This document shows, in pieces, positions 17,655-25,303 of a stretch of DNA of 64,000 bases (within the stretch, counting starts at the first letter, position 1; every line of letters begins with the position of its first letter). The position numbers were made by a program, and so were the translations under genes. The DNA is taken from positions 62,001 through 126,000 of the forward strand of contig NZ_JAFFZE010000014.1 in assembly GCF_025165815.1 (NCBI RefSeq). The letters run 5' to 3'. This stretch comes from Actinophytocola gossypii. Its GTDB lineage: Bacteria > Actinomycetota > Actinomycetes > Mycobacteriales > Pseudonocardiaceae. The notes beneath the pieces are model-generated. The model did not search any database. It was not told the origin of the DNA and worked only from the letters and a program-made list of their open reading frames with translations.

Positions 17655-20600
17655 TTACGCGGGCGCCCGCTCCTCCTCCTTGCCGTGCAGGCGCTGGGAG
17701 ATCACCTGGGTGATGCCGTCGCCGCGCATGCTGACGCCGTAGAGGGAGTCGGCGATGTCCATCGTCGGCTTCTGGTGGGTGATGATGATCAGCTGGGAGC
17801 TGTGCCGCAGCTCCTGCAGCAAACCGATCAGGCGGCGCATGTTCACGTCGTCCAGGGCGGCCTCGACCTCGTCCAGCACGTAGAACGGCGACGGGCGGGC
17901 CCGGAAGATCGCGACCAACATCCCGACCGCGACCAGGGACTTCTCGCCGCCGGACAGCAGCGACAGGCGCTTGATCTTCTTGCCGGGCGGCCTGGCCTCG
18001 ACATCGACGCCGGTGGTGAGCATGTCCTCGGGCTCGGTGAGCACCATCCGGCCCTCGCCGCCGGGGAACAGGGTCGCGAACACGGTCTCGAACTCGCGGG
18101 CCACGTCCTCGTAGGCGGAGGTGAACACCTCGAGGATCTTGTCGTCGACCTCCTTGACCACGGTCAGCAGGTCACGGCGGGTCGCCTTGAGGTCCTCGAG
18201 CTGGGTGGACAGGAACTTGTAGCGCTCCTCGAGCGCGGCGAACTCCTCCAGGGCCAGCGGGTTCACCTTGCCGAGCAACGTCAGGTCCCGCTCGGCGCGC
18301 TTGGCCCGCCGCTCCTGGGTCTGCCGGTCGTACGGGATCGGCTGCGGCGCGGACACGGTCTCGCCGCGCTCCTTGGCGGCCTCGTACTCGGCGACCTCGA
18401 CCGGGCTGGGCGGCACCGGGACCTCCGGGCCGTACTCGGCGACCAGGTCGTCCAGGCCGATGCCGAAGCTCTCCGCGATCTTCGTCTCCAGCTGTTCGAG
18501 GCGCAGCCGCTGCTCGGCCCGCAGCACCTCGTCGCGGTGCACGGCGTCGGTCAGCTTCTCCAGCTCGGTGGACAGCTCGCGCACGCGGTTGCGCACCTCG
18601 ATCAGCACGCGCTCGCGGTCGTGCCGCTCGGCCTGCACGGTGTCCCGCTCGGCCGCCGCCGCCGCGAGCGACCGCTCGATCCGCTCCAGGGCCAGCTCAC
18701 CGCCGGCGACCACCGCGCGGGCGATCCCCGCGCCCCTGGCCCGCGCGGCACGGGCCCTGGCGGCGCGTTCCCTGGCCTCGCGTTCGGCCCTGGCGGCGCG
18801 GCGCAGCTCCTCGGCCTTCCCGTACAGCGCCCGGTGCCGCTCCTCGGCGGTGCGCAGCGACAGCCGGGCGTCCATCTCCTGCTGGCGCGCGGTGGCCAGC
18901 GACTCCGACGCCTCGTCCCGCTCGGCGGTGTCCGGCTCGGCGTCCAGCGGCTCGTGCTCCTCGGCGGCGACCAGCCGCTCCTCCAGGTCGGCGAGCGTGG
19001 CGAGGGCCTCCTCGCGGGCCTGTTCGACCTTCGTCCGCTGCGACTGCACCCGCTCGGCCTCGGCCTGCGCGGACCGGACGGCCTGGCGCAGCCGGTTCAG
19101 CCGCTCGGACGAGCGCGCGGCACGCACCTTGGCCTCGTTGCGGGCCTCGGCGGCCGCCGTGACGTCGGCGGCGCGGGCCTGCTGCTCGGCCTTGGCGCCG
19201 GTCAGCGCGGCGGCGGCCCGTTCGGCGGCGCTCTCGCTGGCGGCGAGCTTCTCGTTGGCCTCGTCGACCGCGGCCTGGACCTCGATGACGCTCTGCCCGC
19301 GGTCCGCGCCGCCGACCACCCAGTGCTCGCCGAACACGTCGCCGTCGGCGGTGACCGCGCGCACCCGGGGGAAGCGGGCGACCAGGTCGTTGGCGGCGGT
19401 GAGGTCCTCGACGACGGCCACCTGGTCCAGGGCACGCAGCACGGCCGGGCGCAGCGGCTCCGGCGCGGCCACCAGGTCGACCGCCCAGCGGGCACCGGGC
19501 GGGAGCTGGGGCCAGTCGGTGCGGTCGGCGGCGCCCCGGCCGCCGACGAGCACGCCGGCGCGTCCGGCGTCGTCAGCGCGCAGCAGGCGCAGCGCGGCCA
19601 CGGCGTCGGCGCCCGAGGACACCGCGACCGCGTCGGCGACCGGGCCGAGCGCGGCGGCCAGCGCGGCCTCGTGCCCCGGCTCGACGGTCAGCAGCGCGGC
19701 CACCGAGCCGAGCAGGCCGGGCAGCCGGTCGGCCGCGGCCAGCAGCGCGCCGGCGCCGTCCTTGCGGGACAGGCCCATGGCCAGGGCGTCCACCCGGGCC
19801 TTCCACGAGGCGATGTCCTTCTCCGCCGAGCGCTCGGCGGCGACCAGCTCGTCGACCCTGGCCTGGGCCGCGCGCTGGGCCTCCTTGGCCTGCTCGAACC
19901 GGTCGGCCAGGCCGGCGTCGTCGGCGTCCTCCACGCCGGTCTCCGCCTCGGCCTCGGCCAGCTCGACGGCGGCCTGCTCGGCGCGCTCGGTGGCCTCGAC
20001 CAGCGTGGTGGACAGCCGCTCGATCTCGTCGGCGGTGGCGCCGGTCTTGCTGCGCAGGGCCTCCACCTGGCCGGACAGCCTGGCCAGGCCCTCCCGCCGG
20101 TCGGCGACCGCGCGCACCGCCGCGAGGTGCGCCTTCTCCGCGGCCTGCACGACCTGCTCCAGCTCGGCGCGGCGCTCCGCGGTCTCGCCGAGCATCGACC
20201 GGGCGACCTCGACGTGCTCGGCCAGCTCCGCCTCGCGGATCGCGATCTCGGTGGCCTCCTCCTCCAGCTCGTCCGGGTCGCGGCCGGCGGACTCGGCCGC
20301 CTCGTTCGACGCGGACAGGTGCCGTTCCCGCTCGACCGCGAGCCGCACGGTGCCGCGCAGCCGCTCCTCGAGCGCGGACAGCCGGTACCAGGTGTCCTGG
20401 GCGGCGGCCAGGCGCGGCGCGTCGGCGGCGAGCTGGTCCTCCAGCGCGGTCTGCTTGGCGTCGGCGACCTCGAGCAGCTGCTCCACCTCGTGCCGGCGGG
20501 CGCGGGCGGCGGCCTCGTCGGCCTGCTCCCTGGCGATCTGGGTGCGCTGGGTGACCAGGTCGTCGGCGTGCAGGCGCAGCCGGGCGTCCCGCAGCTCGGC

Positions 20601-21257
20601 CTGCACGGCCTGGGCCTTGCGGGCGATCTCGGCCTGCTTGCCGAGCGGCTTGAGCTGGCGGCGCAGCTCGCTGGTCAGGTCGGTGAGCCGGGTGAGGTTG
20701 GCCTGCATCGCGTCGAGCTTGCGCAGGGCCTTCTCCTTGCGCTTGCGGTGCTTGAGCACGCCGGCTGCCTCCTCGATGAAGGCGCGCCGCTCCTCCGGCT
20801 TGGACTCGAGGATCTGGGCGAGCTGGCCCTGCCCGACGATGACGTGCATCTCCCGGCCGATGCCGGAGTCGGAGAGCAGCTCCTGGATGTCCATCAGCCG
20901 GCAGGTGTTGCCGTTGATCTCGTACTCGCTGGCGCCGTCGCGGAACATCCGGCGGGTGATCGAGACCTCGGTGTACTCGATCGGCAGCGCACCGTCCGTG
21001 TTGTCGATGGTGAGGCTGACCTCGGCGCGGCCGAGCGGGGCGCGGCCGGCGGTGCCGGCGAAGATGACGTCCTCCATCTTGCCGCCGCGCAGATCCTTCG
21101 CGCCCTGGGTGCCCATGACCCAGCGCAGGGCGTCCAGCACGTTGGACTTGCCCGATCCGTTTGGCCCGACGACGCAGGTGATCCCCGGTTCGAACCGCAG
21201 CGTGGTCGCCGACGCGAACGACTTGAAACCCTTGAGCGTCAGGCTCTTCAAATGCAC
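17655..21257 (-). CDS. smc: Chromosome segregation protein SMC
   Basis: Condensin ATPase that, with ScpA/ScpB, organises and segregates the chromosome. 1200 residues, the normal length: Walker A GPNGSGKS at about 31-38, two long coiled-coil arms, a hinge near the middle (AVDLVAAPEPLRPAVLRAL region), the ABC signature LSGGEKS at about 1101, Walker B YVLDEVEAALDD and a terminal ITHQKPTMD switch. Start GTG at 21257 gives VHLKSLTLKGFKSFA, the universal SMC beginning. The long opposite-strand open frames across this gene are shadows of its biased third codon positions. In Mycobacterium acyP and ftsY flank it directly; here a sigma/anti-sigma pair sits between smc and acyP. Confidence 0.98.
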   Translation of the reverse strand: MHLKSLTLKGFKSFASATTLRFEPGITCVVGPNGSGKSNVLDALRWVMGTQGAKDLRGGKMEDVIFAGTAGRAPLGRAEVSLTIDNTDGALPIEYTEVSITRRMFRDGASEYEINGNTCRLMDIQELLSDSGIGREMHVIVGQGQLAQILESKPEERRAFIEEAAGVLKHRKRKEKALRKLDAMQANLTRLTDLTSELRRQLKPLGKQAEIARKAQAVQAELRDARLRLHADDLVTQRTQIAREQADEAAARARRHEVEQLLEVADAKQTALEDQLAADAPRLAAAQDTWYRLSALEERLRGTVRLAVERERHLSASNEAAESAGRDPDELEEEATEIAIREAELAEHVEVARSMLGETAERRAELEQVVQAAEKAHLAAVRAVADRREGLARLSGQVEALRSKTGATADEIERLSTTLVEATERAEQAAVELAEAEAETGVEDADDAGLADRFEQAKEAQRAAQARVDELVAAERSAEKDIASWKARVDALAMGLSRKDGAGALLAAADRLPGLLGSVAALLTVEPGHEAALAAALGPVADAVAVSSGADAVAALRLLRADDAGRAGVLVGGRGAADRTDWPQLPPGARWAVDLVAAPEPLRPAVLRALDQVAVVEDLTAANDLVARFPRVRAVTADGDVFGEHWVVGGADRGQSVIEVQAAVDEANEKLAASESAAERAAAALTGAKAEQQARAADVTAAAEARNEAKVRAARSSERLNRLRQAVRSAQAEAERVQSQRTKVEQAREEALATLADLEERLVAAEEHEPLDAEPDTAERDEASESLATARQQEMDARLSLRTAEERHRALYGKAEELRRAARAEREARERAARARAARARGAGIARAVVAGGELALERIERSLAAAAAERDTVQAERHDRERVLIEVRNRVRELSTELEKLTDAVHRDEVLRAEQRLRLEQLETKIAESFGIGLDDLVAEYGPEVPVPPSPVEVAEYEAAKERGETVSAPQPIPYDRQTQERRAKRAERDLTLLGKVNPLALEEFAALEERYKFLSTQLEDLKATRRDLLTVVKEVDDKILEVFTSAYEDVAREFETVFATLFPGGEGRMVLTEPEDMLTTGVDVEARPPGKKIKRLSLLSGGEKSLVAVGMLVAIFRARPSPFYVLDEVEAALDDVNMRRLIGLLQELRHSSQLIIITHQKPTMDIADSLYGVSMRGDGITQVISQRLHGKEEERAPA

Positions 21258-21340
21258 GAGAAGCGAGCCTCTCAGGTCCTCGGAAGTGCGGCCTATTCCC
21301 CCGAGGGTACCTGTGGGGCCCGTCCGGACGTGGGACCTGG

Positions 21341-22111
21341 TCAGCCGACCGGCGCGTGCACGGTCAGGAACGTGCGCCGGTCGTCGAGCCGGAACTCCAG
21401 CCGGTCGATCTTGCTGCGCTGGATCGAGGTGGACGCCGGGATCTCCTCGTCGGCTGCGTGGTCGGTGCCCCACCAGCCGGCGGTCTGGCGGTGTCCGTAG
21501 TGGTCGTAGACGATCACGTAGCACTCCCGGTTCGGGGGCACGTTGGCCATCGTGATCTGCAGCTCGGTGCCCCATTCGTGATCGATCAGCCGAACGTCGG
21601 CGCTGACGTCGCTCTCCGGCGCGGTGGCCGTCCAGGTGATGCCGGGCTCGGCGGCGGGCGGCGAGTGGCGCAGCGCCCGCCAGCCGAACATGCCGCCCAC
21701 CACGACGGCGACCACCACGACGGCGGCCGCGGCGATCTGCCACATCCGCTTCCGTCGCCGGTACGCCGGGTCCGGCGTGTCGGGCGCGGCCGGCGGGTCC
21801 GCGGTGACCGGCGGCTGCGGGGCGGTCGGCGGCTCCAGCAGCTCCGGCGGCGGGGCGAGCAGCCGGGGGGTGGGGGCGGCGAGGGTCTGGATCGGCATCG
21901 GCGCGGTCGGGTAGAGCTCGCCGGGCGGCAGGCCCTCGTCGAAGTCCTCGACGGAGATCTGGTTGAGCATGCCGGGCAGCGGGGCGAGCCGGACCAGCTC
22001 GGTGCGGCAGTTGTCGCAGCCGGCGATGTGCGCCTCGAACTCGTAGCGTTCCGGCGGCTCGAGCGCACCGAGCAGGTACGCGCCGAGCGTCACGGTCTGG
22101 GTGCAGGTCAC
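21341..22111 (-). CDS. Anti-sigma factor, zinc-finger type, membrane-anchored
   Basis: 256 residues. The cytoplasmic N-terminus carries the ZAS motif, here H-x3-C-x2-C in FEAHIAGCDNC, which holds the partner sigma factor. A Pro-rich linker (about 95-155) leads to one transmembrane helix (IAAAAVVVVAVVVGGMFGW) and an extracellular domain of about 90 residues containing ANVPPNRECYVIVYD and the TAGWWGTDHA segment, which may sense a signal outside the cell. GTG at 22111 overlaps the sigma-factor stop (GTGA), so the two are made together. The inducing signal is not evident. Confidence 0.9.
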   Translation of the reverse strand: MTCTQTVTLGAYLLGALEPPERYEFEAHIAGCDNCRTELVRLAPLPGMLNQISVEDFDEGLPPGELYPTAPMPIQTLAAPTPRLLAPPPELLEPPTAPQPPVTADPPAAPDTPDPAYRRRKRMWQIAAAAVVVVAVVVGGMFGWRALRHSPPAAEPGITWTATAPESDVSADVRLIDHEWGTELQITMANVPPNRECYVIVYDHYGHRQTAGWWGTDHAADEEIPASTSIQRSKIDRLEFRLDDRRTFLTVHAPVG

Positions 22112-22626
22112 GGCTCGGTCACCCCCCGCTCCTCCAGTGCGTCTCGTAGGGCCCGCAGCGCGTAGAACGAGCGGGACTTCACGGTGCCGGGCGGCACCCC
22201 GAGGACCGAGGCCGCCTCGGTGATCGTGCGGCGCCGGAAGAACAGCTCCGCGATCACCGCCCGGTGGTCCTTCGACAGCACCCGCATCGCCTCGGCGACC
22301 TGCCAGCCCTGCAGGACGCGGTCGAAGTCGTCGCTCGGACGGGCCCAGTCGCGCTCCAGCATCGGCACCTCGTCGACCCGGGCGTTCTGCTTGCGGTAGC
22401 CGGAGACGACCAGGTTGCGGGCGACCGTGTAGAGCCACGGGCCGGCCTGGTCGACCGACAGCGCGTGCGCGTTGCGCCAGGCGCGGAGCAGGGTCTCCTG
22501 CACCACGTCCTCGGCGTGCTGGTGGTCGCCGCCCACCGCTCTCAGCACGTAGCCGTAGAGCGGGCGCCGGTAGCGGCTGTAGAGCTCACGGATGAGCTCG
22601 TCCTCCTGGTCCGGGGTGTTCCCCAC
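22108..22626 (-). CDS. ECF-type RNA polymerase sigma factor
   Basis: 172-residue group 4 sigma factor. Region 2 (ELIRELYSRYRRPLYGYVLR, then AEDVVQETLLRAWRN) binds core polymerase and the -10 element; region 4 (AVIAELFFRRRTITEAASVLG, then GTVKSRSFYALRALRD) binds the -35. It resembles the mycobacterial SigL type. It should be silenced by the overlapping anti-sigma gene. A candidate autoregulatory promoter with SigL-like elements lies directly at its start codon, leaving no untranslated leader. The GTG start at 22626 is the first codon of the frame that matches the family. Confidence 0.93.
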   Translation of the reverse strand: MGNTPDQEDELIRELYSRYRRPLYGYVLRAVGGDHQHAEDVVQETLLRAWRNAHALSVDQAGPWLYTVARNLVVSGYRKQNARVDEVPMLERDWARPSDDFDRVLQGWQVAEAMRVLSKDHRAVIAELFFRRRTITEAASVLGVPPGTVKSRSFYALRALRDALEERGVTEP

Positions 22627-22634
22627 ACCGCAGG

Positions 22635-22662
22635 ATTACGCCTGAATCGTCGCCGCGGTTCA
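22635..22662 (-). promoter_or_regulatory. Candidate ECF promoter of the sigma/anti-sigma operon
   Basis: On the minus strand TGAACC (22662-22657), a 16-bp spacer and CGTAAT (22640-22635). This resembles the promoter of the mycobacterial SigL type (TGAACC, 16-18 bp, CGT). The expected transcription start falls on or within two bases of the GTG at 22626, so the mRNA would be leaderless. Elements are seen; use by this sigma factor is inferred. Confidence 0.55.
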
Positions 22663-22711
22663 ACCCCGACACGGCTGTGACCTGGCCGTTATCGATCGAC
22701 TGTCGGGAGGA

Positions 22712-23005
22712 TCACCGCTCCGCGAAGCCGGCGAGGTTGCCCTTGGCGTCCGACCAGCGTTCCACGACGGTGTCCACCGTGCCCGGTGTGCCGGCGGATC
22801 GCAGCAGGTCGAGCAGGCTCTGGCAGGATTTTCGGTCGCCTTCCGCAACCACTTCCACCCGGCCGTCGTTGAGGTTGCGGGCGTAGCCGATGAGGCCCAG
22901 TTCGAGCGCGCGGGCGCGGGTCCACCACCGGAACCCCACGCCCTGCACCCGGCCGTGGACCCAGGAGGTCAGCCGAACGGGTTGGTCAACTACGGTGTGG
23001 CCCAC
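22712..23005 (-). CDS. acyP: Acylphosphatase
   Basis: 97-residue acylphosphatase that hydrolyses carboxyl-phosphate bonds such as acetyl phosphate. The active-site loop VQGVGFRWWTRARALELGL contains the phosphate-binding loop and arginine, and GYARNLNDGRVEV has the catalytic asparagine. Length and motif order are normal. ATG at 23005. In Mycobacterium acyP lies directly next to smc; here the sigma/anti-sigma pair separates them. Divergent from the PKD-domain gene, with only about 70 bp between, so the two share a promoter region. Confidence 0.95.
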   Translation of the reverse strand: MGHTVVDQPVRLTSWVHGRVQGVGFRWWTRARALELGLIGYARNLNDGRVEVVAEGDRKSCQSLLDLLRSAGTPGTVDTVVERWSDAKGNLAGFAER

Positions 23006-23074
23006 GGTGATAACTTACCGCGTTGTACTACGCCGTCCGGAGCAATGGCGCAGTCTAGGAGGTTGGACCCCAGC

Positions 23075-23839
23075 ATGTCCGAGCCGAGTGACGAGCTGAC
23101 ACCGCTGCCGGAACAACCTCCCGGGACCCGGTCGAGGTTGACCCGGTCCCCGTACGTGTCCCTCGGCGTGGCCGCCGTCGTGGTGTCGACGGTGTTCGCC
23201 ACCGTGGCCGCGCTGTCCGCCTCGCGGGACGACGAGCAGGCGGCGCCGAAACCGGAGAGCCGCGGGACGATCGAGTCGACGACGTACGACCCGGACACCA
23301 CGGACCCGACGACCACCACCTCCGAGCCCGGCAAGTCCTCCTCGAAGAAGCAGACGACGTCGTCGACCACCACGACGACCGACGAGGAGACCACCGAGGA
23401 CGAGACCACCACCGAGGACGGCCAGGACGGGGACACCGGCGGCAACCACCCGACGCCCCCGACCGGCGGCGGTGGTGGCGGCGGCGGAGGTGGCGGTGGT
23501 GGTGGCGGCACGACCCCACCGGGCGAGACAACGCCGCCACCGCCGGTGAACAAGGCGCCGACCGCGCAGGCCGCCTGTGTGACCTGCCCGGCGACGGGTG
23601 GCGACTTCTCCTTCTCGAGCAGCGGCTCCAGCGACCCCGAGGGCCGCTCGCTGACCTACTTCTGGGATTTCGGGGACGGCGGGACGAGTTCCTCGCCGAA
23701 TCCGTCCCACACGTACACCGCCTCCGGCAGCTACACGGTGACGCTCACGGTGACCGACGACAAGGGCAAGAGCGACTCGGCATCGGTCAGCGTCACGGTC
23801 GAGATTCCCCCGCCGGACACCACTACCTCGAGTAACTGA
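23075..23839 (+). CDS. Membrane-anchored surface protein with PKD domain
   Basis: 254 residues: cytoplasmic tail 1-26, one transmembrane helix (about 27-49), a Thr/Ser/Glu-rich region (60-125), a run of 15 glycines (about 131-145), a Pro linker and a C-terminal PKD domain (about 160-245) with the hallmark YFWDFGDGG, PSHTYTASGSYTVTLTVTD. PKD modules are surface beta-sandwiches that mediate contacts; there is no enzyme domain. An AGGAGG box at 23057 supports ATG 23075, although ATG 23045 is also in frame. The layout suggests display of the PKD domain beyond the cell wall on a long flexible stalk. Partner unknown. Confidence 0.85.
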   Translation: MSEPSDELTPLPEQPPGTRSRLTRSPYVSLGVAAVVVSTVFATVAALSASRDDEQAAPKPESRGTIESTTYDPDTTDPTTTTSEPGKSSSKKQTTSSTTTTTDEETTEDETTTEDGQDGDTGGNHPTPPTGGGGGGGGGGGGGGGTTPPGETTPPPPVNKAPTAQAACVTCPATGGDFSFSSSGSSDPEGRSLTYFWDFGDGGTSSSPNPSHTYTASGSYTVTLTVTDDKGKSDSASVSVTVEIPPPDTTTSSN

Positions 23840-23883
23840 TCCACCCTTTGTAACGCCACCCGTTAGTGGTACGTTGCCGGACC

Positions 23884-24618
23884 GTGACATCGTCACGAAG
23901 AAGACGGCACCCCATGCTCCCCGCCCTCAGCGCTGCCCTCGTCGGCGCGATGGTGGCCGGCGCGGCGACGCTCGTCGCCAGCGGCCAGACGGTGGCACAC
24001 CTCGGCACGGTCAGCCTTGCGGTCGAGGAACCCGGCCCGCCCGGCTCCGAGACCGCCGCCTCTGAGGACGCCGCCGCGACCTCGACGCCCACCGAGCGCA
24101 CGACCGAGGCCGGGACCTCCCGGGAGCGGTCGCCCGACGCCCCGCCGCCGGAGCCGACCCCCGAGGAGACCGGGACCAGCGAGGCCCCGGCGCCTCCGCC
24201 CTCCCCCGAGCCGAGCGAACCGGCGACGCCGAGCGCCCCTCCCACGCAGGTCACCGAGGCGGAGCAGGTCGTCACCCTGGTCAACGACGCGCGCACCAAG
24301 CGCGGGTGTGACCCGTTGCGGGTGGTACCCGAGCTGGTCGACGCGGCCAATGGCCACAGCAGCGACATGGCCGACCGGGACTACTTCGACCACACCACCC
24401 CGGAGGGCGTCGGCTTCGCCGAGCGCATCGTCGCCGCCGGCTACCCGAACCCGGGCGCGGAGAACATCGCCCGCGGCCAGCGCAGCGCCACCCAGGTGAT
24501 GAACAGCTGGATGGAGTCCGACGGCCACCGGGCCAACATCCTGAACTGCCAGCTGACCGCCATCGGCGTCGGTCTGGACAAGGACGGCTGGTACTGGACC
24601 CAGAACTTCGGGTACTGA
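23884..24618 (+). CDS. Exported CAP/SCP-domain protein
   Basis: 244 residues with an N-terminal basic and hydrophobic export signal (SSRRRRHP, then LSAALVGAMVAGAATLVA), a long Pro/Glu/Thr-rich linker (about 45-125) and a C-terminal CAP domain (about 130-244): VTLVNDARTKRGCDPL, AANGHSSDMADRDYFDHTTP, AENIARGQ, ESDGHRANILNCQLTAIGVG. The CAP histidines (GHSSDMA and GHRANIL) and glutamate that form the cavity are kept. The role of bacterial CAP proteins is unclear, with lipid or sterol binding and envelope stress proposed. GTG at 23884 is chosen because it gives the basic signal; GTG 23866 and ATG 23914 remain possible. Confidence 0.85.
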   Translation: MTSSRRRRHPMLPALSAALVGAMVAGAATLVASGQTVAHLGTVSLAVEEPGPPGSETAASEDAAATSTPTERTTEAGTSRERSPDAPPPEPTPEETGTSEAPAPPPSPEPSEPATPSAPPTQVTEAEQVVTLVNDARTKRGCDPLRVVPELVDAANGHSSDMADRDYFDHTTPEGVGFAERIVAAGYPNPGAENIARGQRSATQVMNSWMESDGHRANILNCQLTAIGVGLDKDGWYWTQNFGY

Positions 24619-24622
24619 GCGC

Positions 24623-25303
24623 TCAGACCTCGAAGCGGTAGCCCATGCCCGGCTCGGTCACCAGGTGCGCGGGCCGCGCGGGATGCGGTTCCAGCTTGCG
24701 GCGCAGCTGCGCCAGGTACACCCGCAGGTAGTGCGTCTCCGACGCGTACGCGGGCCCCCACACCTCCCGCAGCAGCTGCTTCTGCCCCACCAGCTTCCCC
24801 CGGTTGCGCACCAGCAGCTCCAGGATGCCCCATTCGGTCGGCGTCAGGTGCACCTCGGCGCCGCCGCGGCGGACCTTCTTGGCCGCCAGGTCGACGGTGA
24901 ACGCCGCCGTCTCGACCACCGCCTCCTCACCGGCCGGCACCGCCGACGCCCGCCGGACCGCCGCCCGCAGCCGGGCCAGCAGCTCGTCCATGCCGAACGG
25001 CTTGGTGACGTAGTCGTCCGCGCCGGCGTCCAGGGCCGCCACCTTGTCGCCGGAGTCGGAGCGTGCGGACAGCACGATGATCGGGGCCCCGGTCCAGCCG
25101 CGCAGGCCGTCGATGACCGTGACGCCGTCGATGTCCGGGAGGCCGAGGTCGAGGATCACCACCTCCGGCCGGAACGAGGCCGCCACCCGCAGCGCCTCCT
25201 CACCGGACAGCGCGGTCGCCACCTCGTAGCCCCGCGCGGTCAGGTTGATCCGCAACGTCCGCACGATCTGCGGCTCGTCGTCGACCACCAGTACCCGGGT
25301 CAC
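24623..25303 (-). CDS. kdpE: Response regulator KdpE
   Basis: 226-residue OmpR/PhoB-type regulator that activates kdpFABC when potassium is low. Receiver domain with VLVVDDEPQIVRTL, the phospho-acceptor in VILDLGLPDIDG, and the KPFGMDELLARL lysine; C-terminal winged helix with HLTPTEWGILELLVRNRGKLV and a VYLAQLRRKLE recognition region. GTG at 25303 overlaps the kdpD stop (GTGA). It is the last gene of the kdp block and ends 4 bp from the convergent CAP gene. Direct repeats upstream of kdpF may be its binding site. Confidence 0.95.
   Translation of the reverse strand: MTRVLVVDDEPQIVRTLRINLTARGYEVATALSGEEALRVAASFRPEVVILDLGLPDIDGVTVIDGLRGWTGAPIIVLSARSDSGDKVAALDAGADDYVTKPFGMDELLARLRAAVRRASAVPAGEEAVVETAAFTVDLAAKKVRRGGAEVHLTPTEWGILELLVRNRGKLVGQKQLLREVWGPAYASETHYLRVYLAQLRRKLEPHPARPAHLVTEPGMGYRFEV

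Noticed and set aside
17685-21500. Very long open frames opposite smc and opposite other genes
   Set aside because: They are antisense shadows caused by the strong third-codon GC bias; the smc reading matches known motifs from end to end.
23440-23520. GGC/GGT tandem repeat taken as a repeat locus
   Set aside because: It encodes a 15-glycine linker with mixed codons and is a protein feature, not a DNA repeat array.
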